A stretch of DNA of 64,000 bases from Xenorhabdus ehlersii (GCF_003610465.1 NZ_RAQI01000003.1:248001-312000); one strand, 5' to 3'; counted from the first letter of the stretch, positions 13,411-24,094 are shown. A program made the numbers and translations. The notes: a model not told the origin generated them from the sequence alone.

Positions 13411-14172
13411 TTAACTTGTCACAGTTACATCATCTTTCTGAGTTTCTTTTTTATAAAAAACACTGCAATAGGAGATGTAAGATGTTGCCAGATTCAATGG
13501 AATTGTGAATAGAACTCCTAAGAGGTTTTTCCATATAGCACTGAGGCTAATTGAAAGAGATTTTCCTACGCTACAATCTTTCAATATAATCAAGGCTGGG
13601 GCAAACCAGGAACATGCAGTGGATAAGAACAAGGTAATTAGAAACACACAAAAAGGTAAAAATGATGCTTGTGAATCATCACTAGTGATCATTGCATCAT
13701 AATTGCTATATAAGGAAAAATTATCGAAAATGACTTGAGAAAGGTCGTGTCCATTTATCAGAACAGAAATAAGATTTCCCTATATTTTTATTCCACAAAC
13801 AATGATACCGATTGCCAATAAAGCACTACATTTATAGTGAAGGCCATAGAATAATGTTCCGAACTTAAATTTACCCGTCATTATTTGTGTTTCACAAATG
13901 GCAATAATTCCAGCTGAGAATAACGGATCCAGTAAATGACACAGGAGAAAACCAAAATCAGAAATGAAAAGGCTTAAATTAATAGCGCCATAGATAATCC
14001 CCATTAACACCCACATACCAAGTTTGGGAGAAATAAAATCCTTTGCATCACCTATCCAGGCAATGGCAGCATTTGCCCCAATGGCTTGGCCATTGGAAAT
14101 AAAGATAGCGTGTTCATTATCTGAGTTATTGTGTGATCTTTCTATATTTGGAGGAATACTTTTGTTATCCAT
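13411..14172 (-). pseudogene. Membrane protein pseudogene, tandem paralogue stopped by an amber codon
   Basis: This frame and the one ending at 13780 are the same reading frame separated only by TAG at 13780-13782. The joined 253-codon product aligns along its length with the intact neighbour at 14304-15119: IGANAAIAWIGDA versus VGAGAATEWIGNA, and SWFAPALIILKD versus SWFAPALIIINDL. The neighbour has Leu at the stop, so TTG to TAG is the simplest change. About 19 residues are also missing near the C terminus compared with the paralogue. The family looks like BPSS1780-type multi-pass membrane proteins; function unknown. Confidence 0.85.
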
Positions 14173-14253
14173 TTTTTTCTCTTATATTAATAAGAGAGCT
14201 TACTCAATTTATGCATTCATCCCAAGAAAAAAATGTCATTGGATAGTCATAAG

Positions 14254-14277
14254 AAAGCGCTAAAAATAGCGCTTTTT
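14254..14277 (-). terminator. Terminator hairpin after the intact membrane-protein gene
   Basis: 9-bp arms AAAGCGCTA / TAGCGCTTT around AAAA, located 26 bases past the stop of the 14304-15119 gene. The plus strand ends in five T, the minus strand in TTTCTT, so it may act both ways. Confidence 0.65.
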
Positions 14278-14303
14278 ACATATAAGTACCTATTGGAAAA
14301 TAT

Positions 14304-15119
14304 TTAATTGACTAAGTGAGATTTTGTTTCTTGGGTTTCTGTAGCATAAAAAATGCTGCGATAAGTTGTATAATAGGTTGCCATATACATAGGAAAAGTA
14401 GCAAGCAAACCTAAACCAAGTGGAATTGCCGAAATAAACACCAGAATACCCATCAGCAAGAAGAACAGGAAACCACTGAATAGGTTTTTTCTTACTGCAC
14501 TTAAGCTCATCGATATTGCTTCACCAAATTTTAAATCATTAATGATAATCAGAGCAGGAGCAAACCAACTAAATGCAAGGGCAACGATGCTAAAGAACAA
14601 TATAACCAACATTGCCAGCATTAAAGTAGAAAAACTACCCATTAATAGCATTGGATCTGAATCCTGTCCTGCCAATAATATTTGAATTATGCTTGTTCCC
14701 CCAAGTATAATAGCAGCAATGACACCAAGTATATATATGCCGAAGACAAGCGCACCAACAGCAACTAATGAGCCGAACTTATTTTTAAACCCATAGAAAA
14801 GTAATTCTATTTCAAAATCACCAGTTGTTCGCTGTTTTTCACTGGCAGCGATAAATCCAGCAATAAAGACTGAACCGAACAGGGCCGCGACAATACTAAC
14901 GATAGGAATGAATTGCAAAGCTATTACTATAAGGAAATAGACTAAGGTTAGCAATATCCATTTCGGTGGCTTTGCTTTAAACATTTCCCATGCATTACCA
15001 ATCCACTCTGTTGCAGCTCCAGCTCCTACAGCACGACCACCTGGAATGAATGTATCTTTTTCCTTGCTCAGAGAGACACTGTTCTCTCCTGAATTGAGGT
15101 TCATATCTTGAGTATCCAT
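14304..15119 (-). CDS. Multi-pass membrane protein, BPSS1780-like, function unknown
   Basis: 271 residues. A soluble N terminus of about 50 residues contains PGGRAVGAGAATEWIGNAW, followed by about five or six hydrophobic segments (from residue 55 to 250) with the SWFAPALIIINDL motif between them. This resembles the BPSS1780 family of uncharacterised inner-membrane proteins; the family name is from memory and the role is not known. A broken tandem copy lies directly downstream, so the locus arose by duplication. No operon partner is visible. Confidence 0.7.
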   Translation of the reverse strand: MDTQDMNLNSGENSVSLSKEKDTFIPGGRAVGAGAATEWIGNAWEMFKAKPPKWILLTLVYFLIVIALQFIPIVSIVAALFGSVFIAGFIAASEKQRTTGDFEIELLFYGFKNKFGSLVAVGALVFGIYILGVIAAIILGGTSIIQILLAGQDSDPMLLMGSFSTLMLAMLVILFFSIVALAFSWFAPALIIINDLKFGEAISMSLSAVRKNLFSGFLFFLLMGILVFISAIPLGLGLLATFPMYMATYYTTYRSIFYATETQETKSHLVN

Positions 15120-15577
15120 ATTTTTCCGATTTATTTTATATTGAATGGCAATTACTGAATTGATTTTTCTCTATTTCATTAACACGATTCGTTATAGAAA
15201 ACGGAGGGATTATCATATAAAAATTATTAATCAACAAGTATTAATTTTAATCCTTATCAGCGGAAGAAAAGGTGTTTTTATAGGTAATAATGAATGTATG
15301 TGATTTCTTTTATTAATTATTCTGAGATAATTTTGGCTTAATTTTCTAATTTATATCTACATAAAGTAAATGATTTTATTTTTGGTGTCATTTATTGTGT
15401 GTTTTTAGAATAAAATATTATACACATTGTTAGTAGGTTATGCTGATTTTTGCTTTATTTTGATCATATCAGGCTATATCCGGCCTGATATGATCTAGTT
15501 AGTAATAATTAACAGGGAAAAAAGAGTTGTTACCTGAGCTTAATATTTAGGATACGTACATACTTCGTATCAGTTGG
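15120..15577. other. AT-rich spacer with one palindrome
   Basis: 458 bases between the membrane-protein gene start and the broken endonuclease gene. It must hold the promoter of the membrane-protein gene. Apart from the 13-bp inverted repeat at 15462-15495 I see no gene or RNA. Confidence 0.5.
15462..15495. repeat. 13-bp perfect inverted repeat
   Basis: Arms GATCATATCAGGC (15462-15474) and GCCTGATATGATC (15483-15495) flank an 8-nt loop. No T run follows on either side, so it is not a standard terminator. It could be an operator, a transcription barrier or a mobile repeat. Confidence 0.7.
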
Positions 15578-16123
15578 CTAGGAACTTAAATTAAAGGTAA
15601 TCAATACACCTTTATGATCAGTTGGCCAAACTCCTGTAGGTTGTTTAAATTTATCATGAGAGGTTTCTTTAACTCGCTCGCCTCTTACAATACTACCAGA
15701 AGGGCCGATGATAACGGCATCTTGTACTGTTAGGCGTGGATCAGAATGGTAAAAATAAAATCAATGCGATCACGTTCATCTGCTTTAGGTGCCCATACAA
15801 GCTTGTTGATGTCAGCATATGGGTTATCTGCCGCCCAGGTAAAACCAGGATATGCTACTGGATCGGTATATTTTACCCGATAGCTATCAAGATAATCTGC
15901 ATTTGCTAATAATGTGGTTGATGTCCAAGGAACAACAGCACCGTGATGGTCAAAAAGATCTTTGGTTTTCTCTGACCAATCCATCCAAGATGGTTCATTA
16001 AAATCACCGGCCAATATAATAACGTGGTTTTTATTTACTTCATTTTTAGCATTACTTATAAATGAATTAATCGATTTTGGGCGATAGGATTTATTATTTT
16101 CTTTTAAGATATCATCAACATTA

Positions 16124-17043
16124 GGCTGTGTCCCTTAATGTAAATTGATAGTATTCTCATCTAAACTGTTTTCAATATGGGAAAAAGATGATGGCACGCT
16201 ACGACATTCCTGATGACGCATGGATAGTGATAGAACCTTGTTTGCCCCCGGTCCATTCAGAGCGAGCAGGACGTCCACATGTTGAACACCGCCGTGTGAT
16301 GAATGGGATGTTCTGGGTCTTGTGCTCCGGGGCACCGTGGCGTGATTTACCTGAACGCTATGGCCCTTGGAAAACGGTCTATAACCGATTTAATCGCTGG
16401 TCAAAATCGGGCATTATCAACAAGATATTTAATCGGTTACTGTCCATTCTGGATGAAAAAGGCTTGATTGACTGGGCTGAAATTTGCCTGGATGGCAGCA
16501 ATATTCGCGCGAGTAAAGATGCCGCAGGCGCGAAAAAAAACATCCCGATATCACTGACGATCATGCGCTGGGTCGCTCACGCGGTGGTTATGGCACCAAA
16601 ATCCACCTGGCAACCGACGGAAAGGGTTTTCCCCTCAACCTGATGTTGACCGCTGGGCAAGCTCATGAAAGTCAATCCGCCATCCCTTTGCTCGACGGCA
16701 TTGGTATACAACGCAAAAATGGTTTCATGAAACGACGTGGCAAAGCCGTGCTGGCAGACAAAGGGTATTCGAGTAGAAAGCTCCGCGGTTATCTGCGTAA
16801 ATTGAGGATCAAAAGCGTTATTCCTTATAAAATCAATGAAAAAGGCAGTGCTGATGGTCGTACGCAATTTGATGAACAGGCTTATCGTGACCGCAATGTT
16901 GTCGAACGCTGTTTCGGTTTTCTGAAAGGAAATCGGCGTATTGCAACCCGTTACGAAAAAACCGCACGAAACTATTTGTCCATGGTGAAATTAGGCTGTA
17001 TTCGACTCTTTTACAGGCGGTTATCTAATTAAGGGACGCAGCC
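16124..17043 (+). mobile_element. IS5-family (IS427-like) insertion sequence, 920 bp, complete
   Basis: Terminal inverted repeats GGCTGTGTCCCTTAA (left) and GGCTGCGTCCCTTAA (right, reversed) differ at one base. A TA target duplication lies at 16122-16123 and 17044-17045. Removing the element and one TA restores the host reading frame exactly. It encodes one two-frame transposase. Confidence 0.95.
16188..17032 (+). CDS. IS5-family transposase made from two frames (probable -1 frameshift)
   Basis: The first frame (16188-16643) carries the N terminus (DAWIVIEPCLPP, GAPWRDLPERYGPW) and the DDE Asp region (CLDGSNIRASKDA). The second (to 17032) carries LADKGYSSRKLR, VIPYKINEKG and YRDRNVVERCFGFLKGNRRIATRYEK. 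At 16533-16540 there are eight A residues, giving a slippery A-AAA-AAC. A -1 shift there yields KHPDITDDHALGRSRGGYGTK and then GFPLNLMLTAGQ, the normal continuation. Programmed frameshifting is known in this IS group, so the element may be active. Confidence 0.88.
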
Positions 17044-17826
17044 TAGTGTCTGGACCATTGGGTAATTCTTTCCAGGTGTTGCCATCATAACCTCTTGGAA
17101 GATAATTAGCCGCATTTTTATAATCTAAATGACCGGAATAAAAGTCTATATAAATATTATTTACCTTGACTAATGCTTTAGTGAATCTATCGAAACTATT
17201 ATGATGAATTATAGGGTAACGGGAAAGAATACCAACATCGTTTTTTGATTTGTAAGAGTAGTAATTGAAACCTTTGTTATGCAGAGATTTTACTAATTTT
17301 CCAGTAAAAGCAGTATGATTATAATTTTCTACTTCACTAAGAGCTATAAGGTCAGGATGAGTATAAACGATAGTATTGACGATTCCTTGATAACCTTTTT
17401 TAACTTGAGCACCTTCCATCCAAATATTTAATGAAAGTACTGTAAATATGTAATTTTTTTCATTTATTTTAACTGGGGTTTTATTTTCTCCAGATGATTT
17501 TTCTTTATTTAGTAATGGGGTGTTTTGTTTTTCAGGTGCTGAATTTTTTGAAGGTAACTCTGTATTATTAGCTCGTATATTGAATGAAATTAATAGAAAA
17601 CAAGGCATAAAAAGAGAAAGAAATAGATTTTTCATAATGATATCCTCAAAATGATAATGGAAAGTGATTCTCTCTTTTGTTGTATTGCAATTTGAAATGT
17701 ATTAGATATGAAGTAAATTTTCTTAAAAAATAATAGTCGCAATGACATTGTAGAATGTAAAGGAAGTTAAAAATTTATTCAATATAATAACGGTAAGGAG
17801 GAGATTGGATCATAAGTCATTAACAA

Positions 17827-17860
17827 AGAAACTGACTTCAATGTTTGAAAGCCAGTTTCT
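17827..17860 (-). terminator. Terminator-like hairpin after pflA
   Basis: 12-base arms AGAAACTGACTT / AAGCCAGTTTCT (one G.T pair) around a 10-nt loop. On the minus strand the stem runs into TTTCTTTGTT. It lies 62 bases past the pflA stop. Confidence 0.65.
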
Positions 17861-17921
17861 ATTAAGCATTATAGATTGCTTTATTAATTATATAGTTAAT
17901 TATGAAGTGGCAGGAGTAAAT

Positions 17922-18662
17922 CTAATAGATAACGTGATGCCCATAGCCACTTAAAATTTCTTTTACTCTCTCCATTGTCTCTTTTGATGGGGGCTTAACA
18001 CCTTCCAATTTATATTCCTCCCCCATGGCAATCCATTTATGTTTACCGAGTTCGTGATAAGGTAATAGTTCTATTTTTTCAATATTTTTCATGTCTTTGG
18101 TGAATTCACCAAGTAAATGAACTGATTGATCGTCATCCGACCAACCGGGAACAACAACATAACGGATCCAGGTTTTTTGATTGCGTTTTGTCAGATAACG
18201 TGCAAATTCGAGAGTCCGATGATTGGATACGCCAATTAATTTTTGGTGAATATCATCATTAAGTTGTTTTAAATCCAGCATAACCAAATCGGTAGCATCC
18301 AATAGTTCATCGATCACCGGATCATAACGGCGAACAAAGCCATTCGTATCGAGACAGGTATGAATGCCTTCTTCATGGCAAGCTCTGAACCAGTCACGAA
18401 CAAATTCGGCTTGAAGAATTGCTTCACCACCGGAAGCCGTGACTCCACCACCGGAAGCATTCATAAAATGGCGATAGGTTGTTGCTTCTTTTATTAATTC
18501 TTCGACTGTTACAGTTTTTCCGCCATGGGTATCCCAAGTATCGCGGTTATGGCAATAGAGGCAGCGCATAAGGCAACCTTGGAAAAACGCGATAAAGCGG
18601 ATACCGGGACCATCTACGGTTCCGCAAGATTCAAAAGAGTGGATACGGCCAAGTACGGACAT
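17922..18662 (-). CDS. pflA: Pyruvate formate-lyase 1-activating enzyme
   Basis: Radical SAM enzyme that makes the glycyl radical on PflB. 246 residues, identical in length to the E. coli enzyme. The Fe-S cluster motif CX3CX2C is seen in [16 protein letters not shown] near residue 30, and the SAM-contacting GGG region in [13 protein letters not shown]. It lies 149 bases downstream of pflB on the same strand, separated by a hairpin, as in other enterics. Expected to work under anaerobic conditions. Confidence 0.97.
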   Translation of the reverse strand: MSVLGRIHSFESCGTVDGPGIRFIAFFQGCLMRCLYCHNRDTWDTHGGKTVTVEELIKEATTYRHFMNASGGGVTASGGEAILQAEFVRDWFRACHEEGIHTCLDTNGFVRRYDPVIDELLDATDLVMLDLKQLNDDIHQKLIGVSNHRTLEFARYLTKRNQKTWIRYVVVPGWSDDDQSVHLLGEFTKDMKNIEKIELLPYHELGKHKWIAMGEEYKLEGVKPPSKETMERVKEILSGYGHHVIY

Positions 18663-18690
18663 GAAAGGACTTCTCCAAAACTAGCAAGCT

Positions 18691-18723
18691 AATAAAGGCC
18701 CCAAGGATTAAGGAGCCTTTATT
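18691..18723 (-). terminator. Hairpin between pflB and pflA
   Basis: Arms AATAAAGGC / GCCTTTATT (9 bp) enclose a 15-nt loop. It is located 28 bases upstream of pflA and may attenuate read-through from pflB or protect the pflB mRNA end. Confidence 0.55.
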
Positions 18724-18811
18724 GTAAGTTATTTCAATAGAAATAATGACATTTTACGTTAACGCGATTCTCATTGACTCTATTTCACGTCATTACACTA
18801 TATTTTAATCA

Positions 18812-21094
18812 TTACATGGTTTGAGTAAATGTACGGGTGATAACGTCCCGTTGCTGTTCTTTAGTCAAAGAATTAAACCGCACAGCGTAACCAGATACGC
18901 GAATAGTCAATTGCGGGTATTTCTCAGGATTTTCCATGGCATCCAACAGCATTTCGCGGTTCATCACGTTAATGTTCAGGTGCTGACCACCTTCGATATC
19001 TGCTTCGTGATGGAAATAACCGTCCATCAGGCCCGCCAGATTTGCTTTACGTACTTCATCATCTTTACCCAGTGCATTAGGTACAATAGAGAATGTGTAT
19101 GAAATACCATCTTTGGCATAGGCAAACGGCAGTTTAGCGACCGAAGTCAATGAAGCAACTGCACCTTTTTGATCACGTCCGTGCATTGGATTAGCGCCTG
19201 GTCCGAATGGTGCGCCAGCACGACGTCCATCAGGAGTATTCCCCGTTTTCTTACCATAAACCACGTTTGAGGTAATAGTCAGTACAGACTGTGTTGGAAC
19301 AGCATTACGGTATGTTTGCAGTTTCTGAATTTTCCTCATGAAGCGTTCAACCAGATCACAAGCGATATCATCGACACGTGGATCGTTGTTACCGAATTGT
19401 GGGTATTCACCTTCAATGTTGAAATCAATTGCTAAGCCATCTTCATCGCGGATTGGGGAAACTTTCGCGTATTTAATGGCAGACAATGAGTCAGCGGCAA
19501 CGGATAGGCCTGCGATACCACATGCCATAGTACGGTATACATCACGATCGTGCAGTGCCATTAATGAAGCTTCATAGCTGTATTTGTCATGCATGTAGTG
19601 GATAATATTCAGGGCAGTGACATATTGTTTTGCCAGCCAATCCATGAAGTGATCCATACGCGCCATAACCTTGTCATAATCTAGCACCGCATCTTTCATT
19701 GGCTCTTCTTTCGGGCCAACTTGCATTTTCATTTTTTCATCCACGCCGCCGTTGATGGCATACAACATGGTTTTTGCAAGGTTTGCACGGGCGCCGAAGA
19801 ACTGCATTTGTTTACCAACAACCATTGGGCTGACGCAGCATGCGATAGCGTAATCATCGCTGTTGAAGTCAGGGCGCATCAGGTCATCATTTTCATATTG
19901 CAGGGATGAGGTGTCGATAGAGACTTTTGCTGCAAACTTTTTAAAGTTAACAGGCAGTTTTTCAGACCATAGGATGGTCATGTTAGGTTCTGGGGATGGC
20001 CCCATGGTATATAGCGTATGCAGGAAACGGAAACTGTTTTTGGTTACAAGGGTGCGTCCATCTAAACCCATACCAGCCAGTGATTCGGTTGCCCAAATTG
20101 GGTCGCCAGAAAACAGCTCATCATACTCCGGAGTACGCAGGAAACGTACCATGCGCAGTTTCATGACCAAATGATCGATCAGCTCTTGAGCTTGTTGTTC
20201 AGTTAATTTACCTGCCTGAATATCACGTTCGATATAGATATCCAGGAAGGTCGAAACACGACCAAAGGACATTGCAGCCCCGTTTTGGGATTTAACGGCT
20301 GCCAGATAGGCAAAATAAGTCCATTGCACGGCTTCTTTGGCATTGGTAGCAGGATTGGAAATATCATAGCCATGTTTAGCAGCCATCTCTTTGATTTGAC
20401 CAAGAGCACGATGCTGTTCGGCGAGTTCTTCGCGCAAACGAATGGTAGCTTCCAGGTTTTCGCCGTTTTCCAATTTTTCCTGTAGGGAAGTGAATTGGGC
20501 AAACTTTTCGTCACGCAGGAAGTCGATTCCGTACAATGCAACGCGACGGTAATCACCGATAATGCGACCACGGCCATAGGCGTCAGGCAAGCCAGTCAAT
20601 ACACCAGATTTACGGCATTTCAGAATATCGGGGGTGTAAACATCAAATACGCCCTGATTATGCGTCTTACGATATTCAGTGAAAATTTGTTTCAGTTTTG
20701 GGTCCAGGTCACGATTGTAAGCTTTACAGGAACCTTCAACCATTTTAATGCCGCCAAATGGAATAATGGCACGTTTTAGTGGTGCTTCGGTTTGCAGGCC
20801 AACAATTTGTTCCAGATCTTTTTCAATATAACCCGCATCATGAGAGGTAATTGTAGACGCAATGTCAGTATCAAAATCTATCGGTGCATGGGTGCGGTTT
20901 TCGATTTTGATACCTTCCATGACTTTTTCCCACAAAGCATTTGTTGCTTCTGTGGCGCCCGCGAGGAATGATTCATCACCTTCATACGGGGTATAGTTTT
21001 TCTGGATGAAATCACGGACATTGACTTCATTCTGCCAGCTACCCTCGTTAAAGCCTTGCCATGCTACTGAGAATTTTTCGTTTAACTCGGACAT
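18812..21094 (-). CDS. pflB: Pyruvate formate-lyase
   Basis: Converts pyruvate and CoA to acetyl-CoA and formate in anaerobic growth. 760 residues, as in E. coli. The catalytic Cys-Cys pair appears in [11 protein letters not shown] and the glycyl-radical loop near the C terminus in [10 protein letters not shown]. It is flanked by focA upstream (54 bp) and pflA downstream, the classic focA-pfl locus. Confidence 0.98.
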   Translation of the reverse strand: MSELNEKFSVAWQGFNEGSWQNEVNVRDFIQKNYTPYEGDESFLAGATEATNALWEKVMEGIKIENRTHAPIDFDTDIASTITSHDAGYIEKDLEQIVGLQTEAPLKRAIIPFGGIKMVEGSCKAYNRDLDPKLKQIFTEYRKTHNQGVFDVYTPDILKCRKSGVLTGLPDAYGRGRIIGDYRRVALYGIDFLRDEKFAQFTSLQEKLENGENLEATIRLREELAEQHRALGQIKEMAAKHGYDISNPATNAKEAVQWTYFAYLAAVKSQNGAAMSFGRVSTFLDIYIERDIQAGKLTEQQAQELIDHLVMKLRMVRFLRTPEYDELFSGDPIWATESLAGMGLDGRTLVTKNSFRFLHTLYTMGPSPEPNMTILWSEKLPVNFKKFAAKVSIDTSSLQYENDDLMRPDFNSDDYAIACCVSPMVVGKQMQFFGARANLAKTMLYAINGGVDEKMKMQVGPKEEPMKDAVLDYDKVMARMDHFMDWLAKQYVTALNIIHYMHDKYSYEASLMALHDRDVYRTMACGIAGLSVAADSLSAIKYAKVSPIRDEDGLAIDFNIEGEYPQFGNNDPRVDDIACDLVERFMRKIQKLQTYRNAVPTQSVLTITSNVVYGKKTGNTPDGRRAGAPFGPGANPMHGRDQKGAVASLTSVAKLPFAYAKDGISYTFSIVPNALGKDDEVRKANLAGLMDGYFHHEADIEGGQHLNINVMNREMLLDAMENPEKYPQLTIRVSGYAVRFNSLTKEQQRDVITRTFTQTM

Positions 21095-21148
21095 GATACT
21101 TCTACCTTTTAACAGTGGAACTTTTAAGAAATCTGATGTAGAGGCGAA

Positions 21149-22006
21149 TTAATGATTTTTGCCGCCACGTAAATAAATCAACCAATAAGTCAATCCAACC
21201 AATACCGCACCACCAATGATGTTACCGATCGTGACAGGGATCAGGTTATCGGTAATAAAACTTGCAACATTAAGTTGAGGAAATCGTTCAGGGGTTGTTC
21301 CTACTTTCAACCAAAATTCATCTGGGGCGAAGTTTTTGATAATGATCCCAAACGGAATTAAAAACATGTTGGCGATACTGTGTTCAAAACCGCTGGCGAC
21401 AAACATGCCAATTGGCAGGATCAGTGCGAATAATTTATCGATCAGACTGCGTCCGGCATAACTCATCCAGACCGCAAGACATACCATCAGATTGGCTAAA
21501 ATACCCAGGCATATCGCCTCGATAAAGGAATGGTGCATTTTATGATCTGCTGTCTGTAATACATTCAGTCCCCAGGTTCCATTGGCAACGGCATATTGGC
21601 CGGAGTACCAAACCAAGGCCACGAAAAACAGGGCGCCAATCAGATTACCGATGTAAACGTTAATCCAGTTTTTGATCATTTGAGACCAGGTAATACGCCC
21701 TGTCGCTTTTGAAATAATCGTCAACACAGTGGAAGTGAAAAGATCGACACCGCATATAACCACCAGCATCAAACCAAGGGAAAAACAGATCCCACCCGTT
21801 AATTTAGCTAATCCATAAGGAATGGAAGAGGTTCCTGTTGTTGCCGTAATATAAAAAACAAAAGCAATGGAAATAAATACACCTGCCATGATTGCCGATA
21901 AATAAGTCACTGTGGGATGTTTATTGACTTTATATACACCAATGTCATCAGCGATTTGTGCCATTACAGCAGGTGAAAATAAATTGAAAGGGTTGTCAGT
22001 TTTCAT
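21149..22006 (-). CDS. focA: Formate channel FocA
   Basis: Pentameric inner-membrane formate/proton channel (FNT family). 285 residues, with six hydrophobic segments. Family signatures are FNLFSPAVMAQIAD at the N terminus, AGVFISIAFVFYI, and GFEHSIANMF with the conserved central His. First gene of the focA-pflB unit. The FNR-like site at 22077 lies 71 bases upstream. Confidence 0.97.
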   Translation of the reverse strand: MKTDNPFNLFSPAVMAQIADDIGVYKVNKHPTVTYLSAIMAGVFISIAFVFYITATTGTSSIPYGLAKLTGGICFSLGLMLVVICGVDLFTSTVLTIISKATGRITWSQMIKNWINVYIGNLIGALFFVALVWYSGQYAVANGTWGLNVLQTADHKMHHSFIEAICLGILANLMVCLAVWMSYAGRSLIDKLFALILPIGMFVASGFEHSIANMFLIPFGIIIKNFAPDEFWLKVGTTPERFPQLNVASFITDNLIPVTIGNIIGGAVLVGLTYWLIYLRGGKNH

Positions 22007-22330
22007 CCTAACACTCTCTTTATCCTTAATTAATCATAGCACGCATTGATAGTAGCAAACGGGGATTGACCTGAATTTGATATGGATCATATTAGACCGA
22101 AAGTCTAATGAAATATGGCAGTTTAAATGTGGTGAGATAGAATTAATACTATGATTTATAAAGAAAAATATTTTTTAAAATTTATAAAAATTTTTTATAT
22201 AAGCAGTTTTGGCCTTTTAGATATTAAAAGTAAAACAACAGGTTAAATTGTCATTTATTTGTTATTTCAAAATAAATTATATTTAACCTGCATTTTACTT
22301 TTTATGATAAATAAACGTTAATGCAACAGT
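22007..22330 (-). promoter_or_regulatory. focA-pfl promoter region
   Basis: 324 bases between the ycaO stop and the focA start, with very AT-rich sequence in the ycaO-proximal half. It contains one good FNR half-site palindrome (listed separately). Enteric focA-pfl control uses several FNR/ArcA-responsive promoters; that they are all kept here is inference. No small gene seen. Confidence 0.6.
22077..22090. promoter_or_regulatory. Probable FNR-binding site upstream of focA
   Basis: TTGATATGGATCAT matches the FNR consensus TTGAT-N4-ATCAA except at the last base. Its position 71-84 bases before the focA ATG suits activation under oxygen limitation. Confidence 0.7.
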
Positions 22331-24094
22331 TTATTTATTGGTCCAAAATTCACGCTTAGCTTTTTGCAGTTTATCATAAGCATTTAATAATGCTTGATGA
22401 GCGGGCAGTGCTTTTAATTCTGAATCAATAGGCCATAGACCATAGAAGCAGTTTTCTCCGGCAATGGCCGCTGAAGCAGCATCAACAGTGTCTTGGCCGT
22501 ACATTTTTACAAATGCCTGATAATATTGCTCTGGTTGGCGATCTTCTTCTTGGGTTAACAGTAACAACGTTTGCAGGCAGCGATAATAGTTAGCTCGCTC
22601 AGCGGTGAAAACAGAAGCATTGAAATCCTGTGTCCATTCAACCCAAATCAGTGCTTGTTCCAAATCATTGCCTGCCAGTGCCAGCATGGATTTTAATTCA
22701 CCGATACGCAGGTTGCTCCAACCGTTATCTTTACCTACCGCAACTCCCAGTAACTCACGGACACGGGTGAAGTCATCTAAACCTTCATCATCTAGCTGTT
22801 CGAGAAAAGCCAGATACTCTCCTGGTTGCCATTGACTTTCCGGCAAAGCCAGAATGGTATCACGCAGATGAGTTCCCATGGTGTTATTAGCAATGTGCAA
22901 ATCTTCGACCGGATAAATATCTGACATACCGGGAACCAGAATGCGGCAGGCGTAAATGCCAAGGTGCTCATAATCAGCGATATAGACTTCAGCATCCAGT
23001 TTATTGAAAATCCCCATCAAGGTGGTGAACTCTTCTTCTGTTGTTCCGCTGAAATTCCAGTCAACAAACTCATAGTCAGCATCTTGCTTGAATAGATCCC
23101 AACTGATTACACCGCTGGAATCAATAAAGTGAGTTTCCAGATTGGTATGTTCAGAAACTTCTTCATTATCAAAGCTTGGTGGGGTGAAAACATCCAGATC
23201 TTTCAGGCTCCGGCCTTGCAGCAGTTCTGTGACTGTGCGCTCCAGTGCAACACCAAAATCAGGATGAGCGCCAAAGGAAGCAAAACAAGTGCCATTATTA
23301 GGATTGAACAGTACGACGCAAATGACCGGGAACTGCCCACCAAGTGAAGCGTCGTAACAATAGATCGGAAAGCCTTCTTCCTGCAATTTATTGACTGATT
23401 CAATGACGCTTGGGTAGCGGTTCATAATATCTTGTGGAATTTCAGGCAGGCTGATGCATTCTGCGATAATGCGGTTCTTCACATAGCGCTCAAATACTTC
23501 AGATAATCCCTGTACACGCGCTTCGTTCATGGTATTGCCAGCTGACATACCGTTTGAAACATACAGATTTCCGACAATATTCATTGGAATATAAATCGTT
23601 TGATTATCTGACTGACGATTAAATGGCAGGGCGCAGATCCCCCGCTCTTCATTACCAGATTGCAGATCCACTAATTGGCTAGCACAAAGCGCATTATCTG
23701 GATTGTAAAAACGATGCAGACGTTCGTCTAAGATACCTTCTGGCAGAGAGTCATCTTCTGGCAACGGGAACCATTTTTCATTTGGGTAATGAACAAACTC
23801 ACTATTAGCAACGGTATCACCCAGATAAAAATCAGCAAAGAAATAATTTGTCGATAGACGCTCAAAATATTCTCCCAATGCGGAGGCCAATGAAGCTTTC
23901 TTGCTGGCACCCTTGCCATTGGTAAAGCACAGTGGGCAGTCACGATCGCGAATATGTACTGACCAAACATTCGGAACAGGATTCAGCCATGAGGCTTCTT
24001 CAATATTAAAACCAAGGGACTTCAGTTTGTGCTGAAAGCGGTTAATGGAGTCCTCTAACGCGGCGTCTTTGCCTGGGATATAGGTTTGCGTCAT
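22331..24094 (-). CDS. ycaO: YcaO-domain protein (ribosomal protein S12 methylthiolation accessory)
   Basis: Stand-alone YcaO ATPase of 587 residues, the same size as E. coli YcaO. In E. coli it aids RimO-dependent beta-methylthiolation of ribosomal protein S12 (family knowledge). Conserved stretches include CFTNGKGASKKASLASALGE with the ATP-binding E residues, GLSEVFERYVKNRI, and the C-terminal TPR-like region. It lies just upstream of focA on the same strand, the enteric order, and is divergent from ansB. Confidence 0.95.
   Translation of the reverse strand: MTQTYIPGKDAALEDSINRFQHKLKSLGFNIEEASWLNPVPNVWSVHIRDRDCPLCFTNGKGASKKASLASALGEYFERLSTNYFFADFYLGDTVANSEFVHYPNEKWFPLPEDDSLPEGILDERLHRFYNPDNALCASQLVDLQSGNEERGICALPFNRQSDNQTIYIPMNIVGNLYVSNGMSAGNTMNEARVQGLSEVFERYVKNRIIAECISLPEIPQDIMNRYPSVIESVNKLQEEGFPIYCYDASLGGQFPVICVVLFNPNNGTCFASFGAHPDFGVALERTVTELLQGRSLKDLDVFTPPSFDNEEVSEHTNLETHFIDSSGVISWDLFKQDADYEFVDWNFSGTTEEEFTTLMGIFNKLDAEVYIADYEHLGIYACRILVPGMSDIYPVEDLHIANNTMGTHLRDTILALPESQWQPGEYLAFLEQLDDEGLDDFTRVRELLGVAVGKDNGWSNLRIGELKSMLALAGNDLEQALIWVEWTQDFNASVFTAERANYYRCLQTLLLLTQEEDRQPEQYYQAFVKMYGQDTVDAASAAIAGENCFYGLWPIDSELKALPAHQALLNAYDKLQKAKREFWTNK

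Larger units (their letters stand above)
15578..17635 (-). pseudogene. Secreted endonuclease/exonuclease/phosphatase-family protein, split by an IS and frameshifted
   Basis: The N-terminal part (17635-17044) has a signal peptide, LNIWMEGAQ, SEVENYN, VGILSRYPI and YSGHLDYKN, typical of EEP-fold Mg-dependent phosphodiesterases. After removal of the IS (16124-17043) and one TA copy, the frame runs on exactly (GPDT-NVDDILKE) into IILAGDFNEPSW and DERDRIDFIF. The frame then breaks at a run of five A on the plus strand (15751-15755). With one more base it continues as FYHSDPRL and ends with the catalytic WPTDHKGVLITF. So the gene carries two separate lesions. A secreted nuclease or phospholipase role is possible. 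Confidence 0.9.

Noticed and set aside
15740..15760. Alternative that the endonuclease gene simply ends at 15730
   Set aside because: The +1 frame beyond encodes the expected family C terminus with the SDH-like WPTDHKGVLITF, so a frameshift is the better reading.
18812..21094. Many plus-strand frames opposite pflB
   Set aside because: Shadow frames; pflB is full length and family-like.
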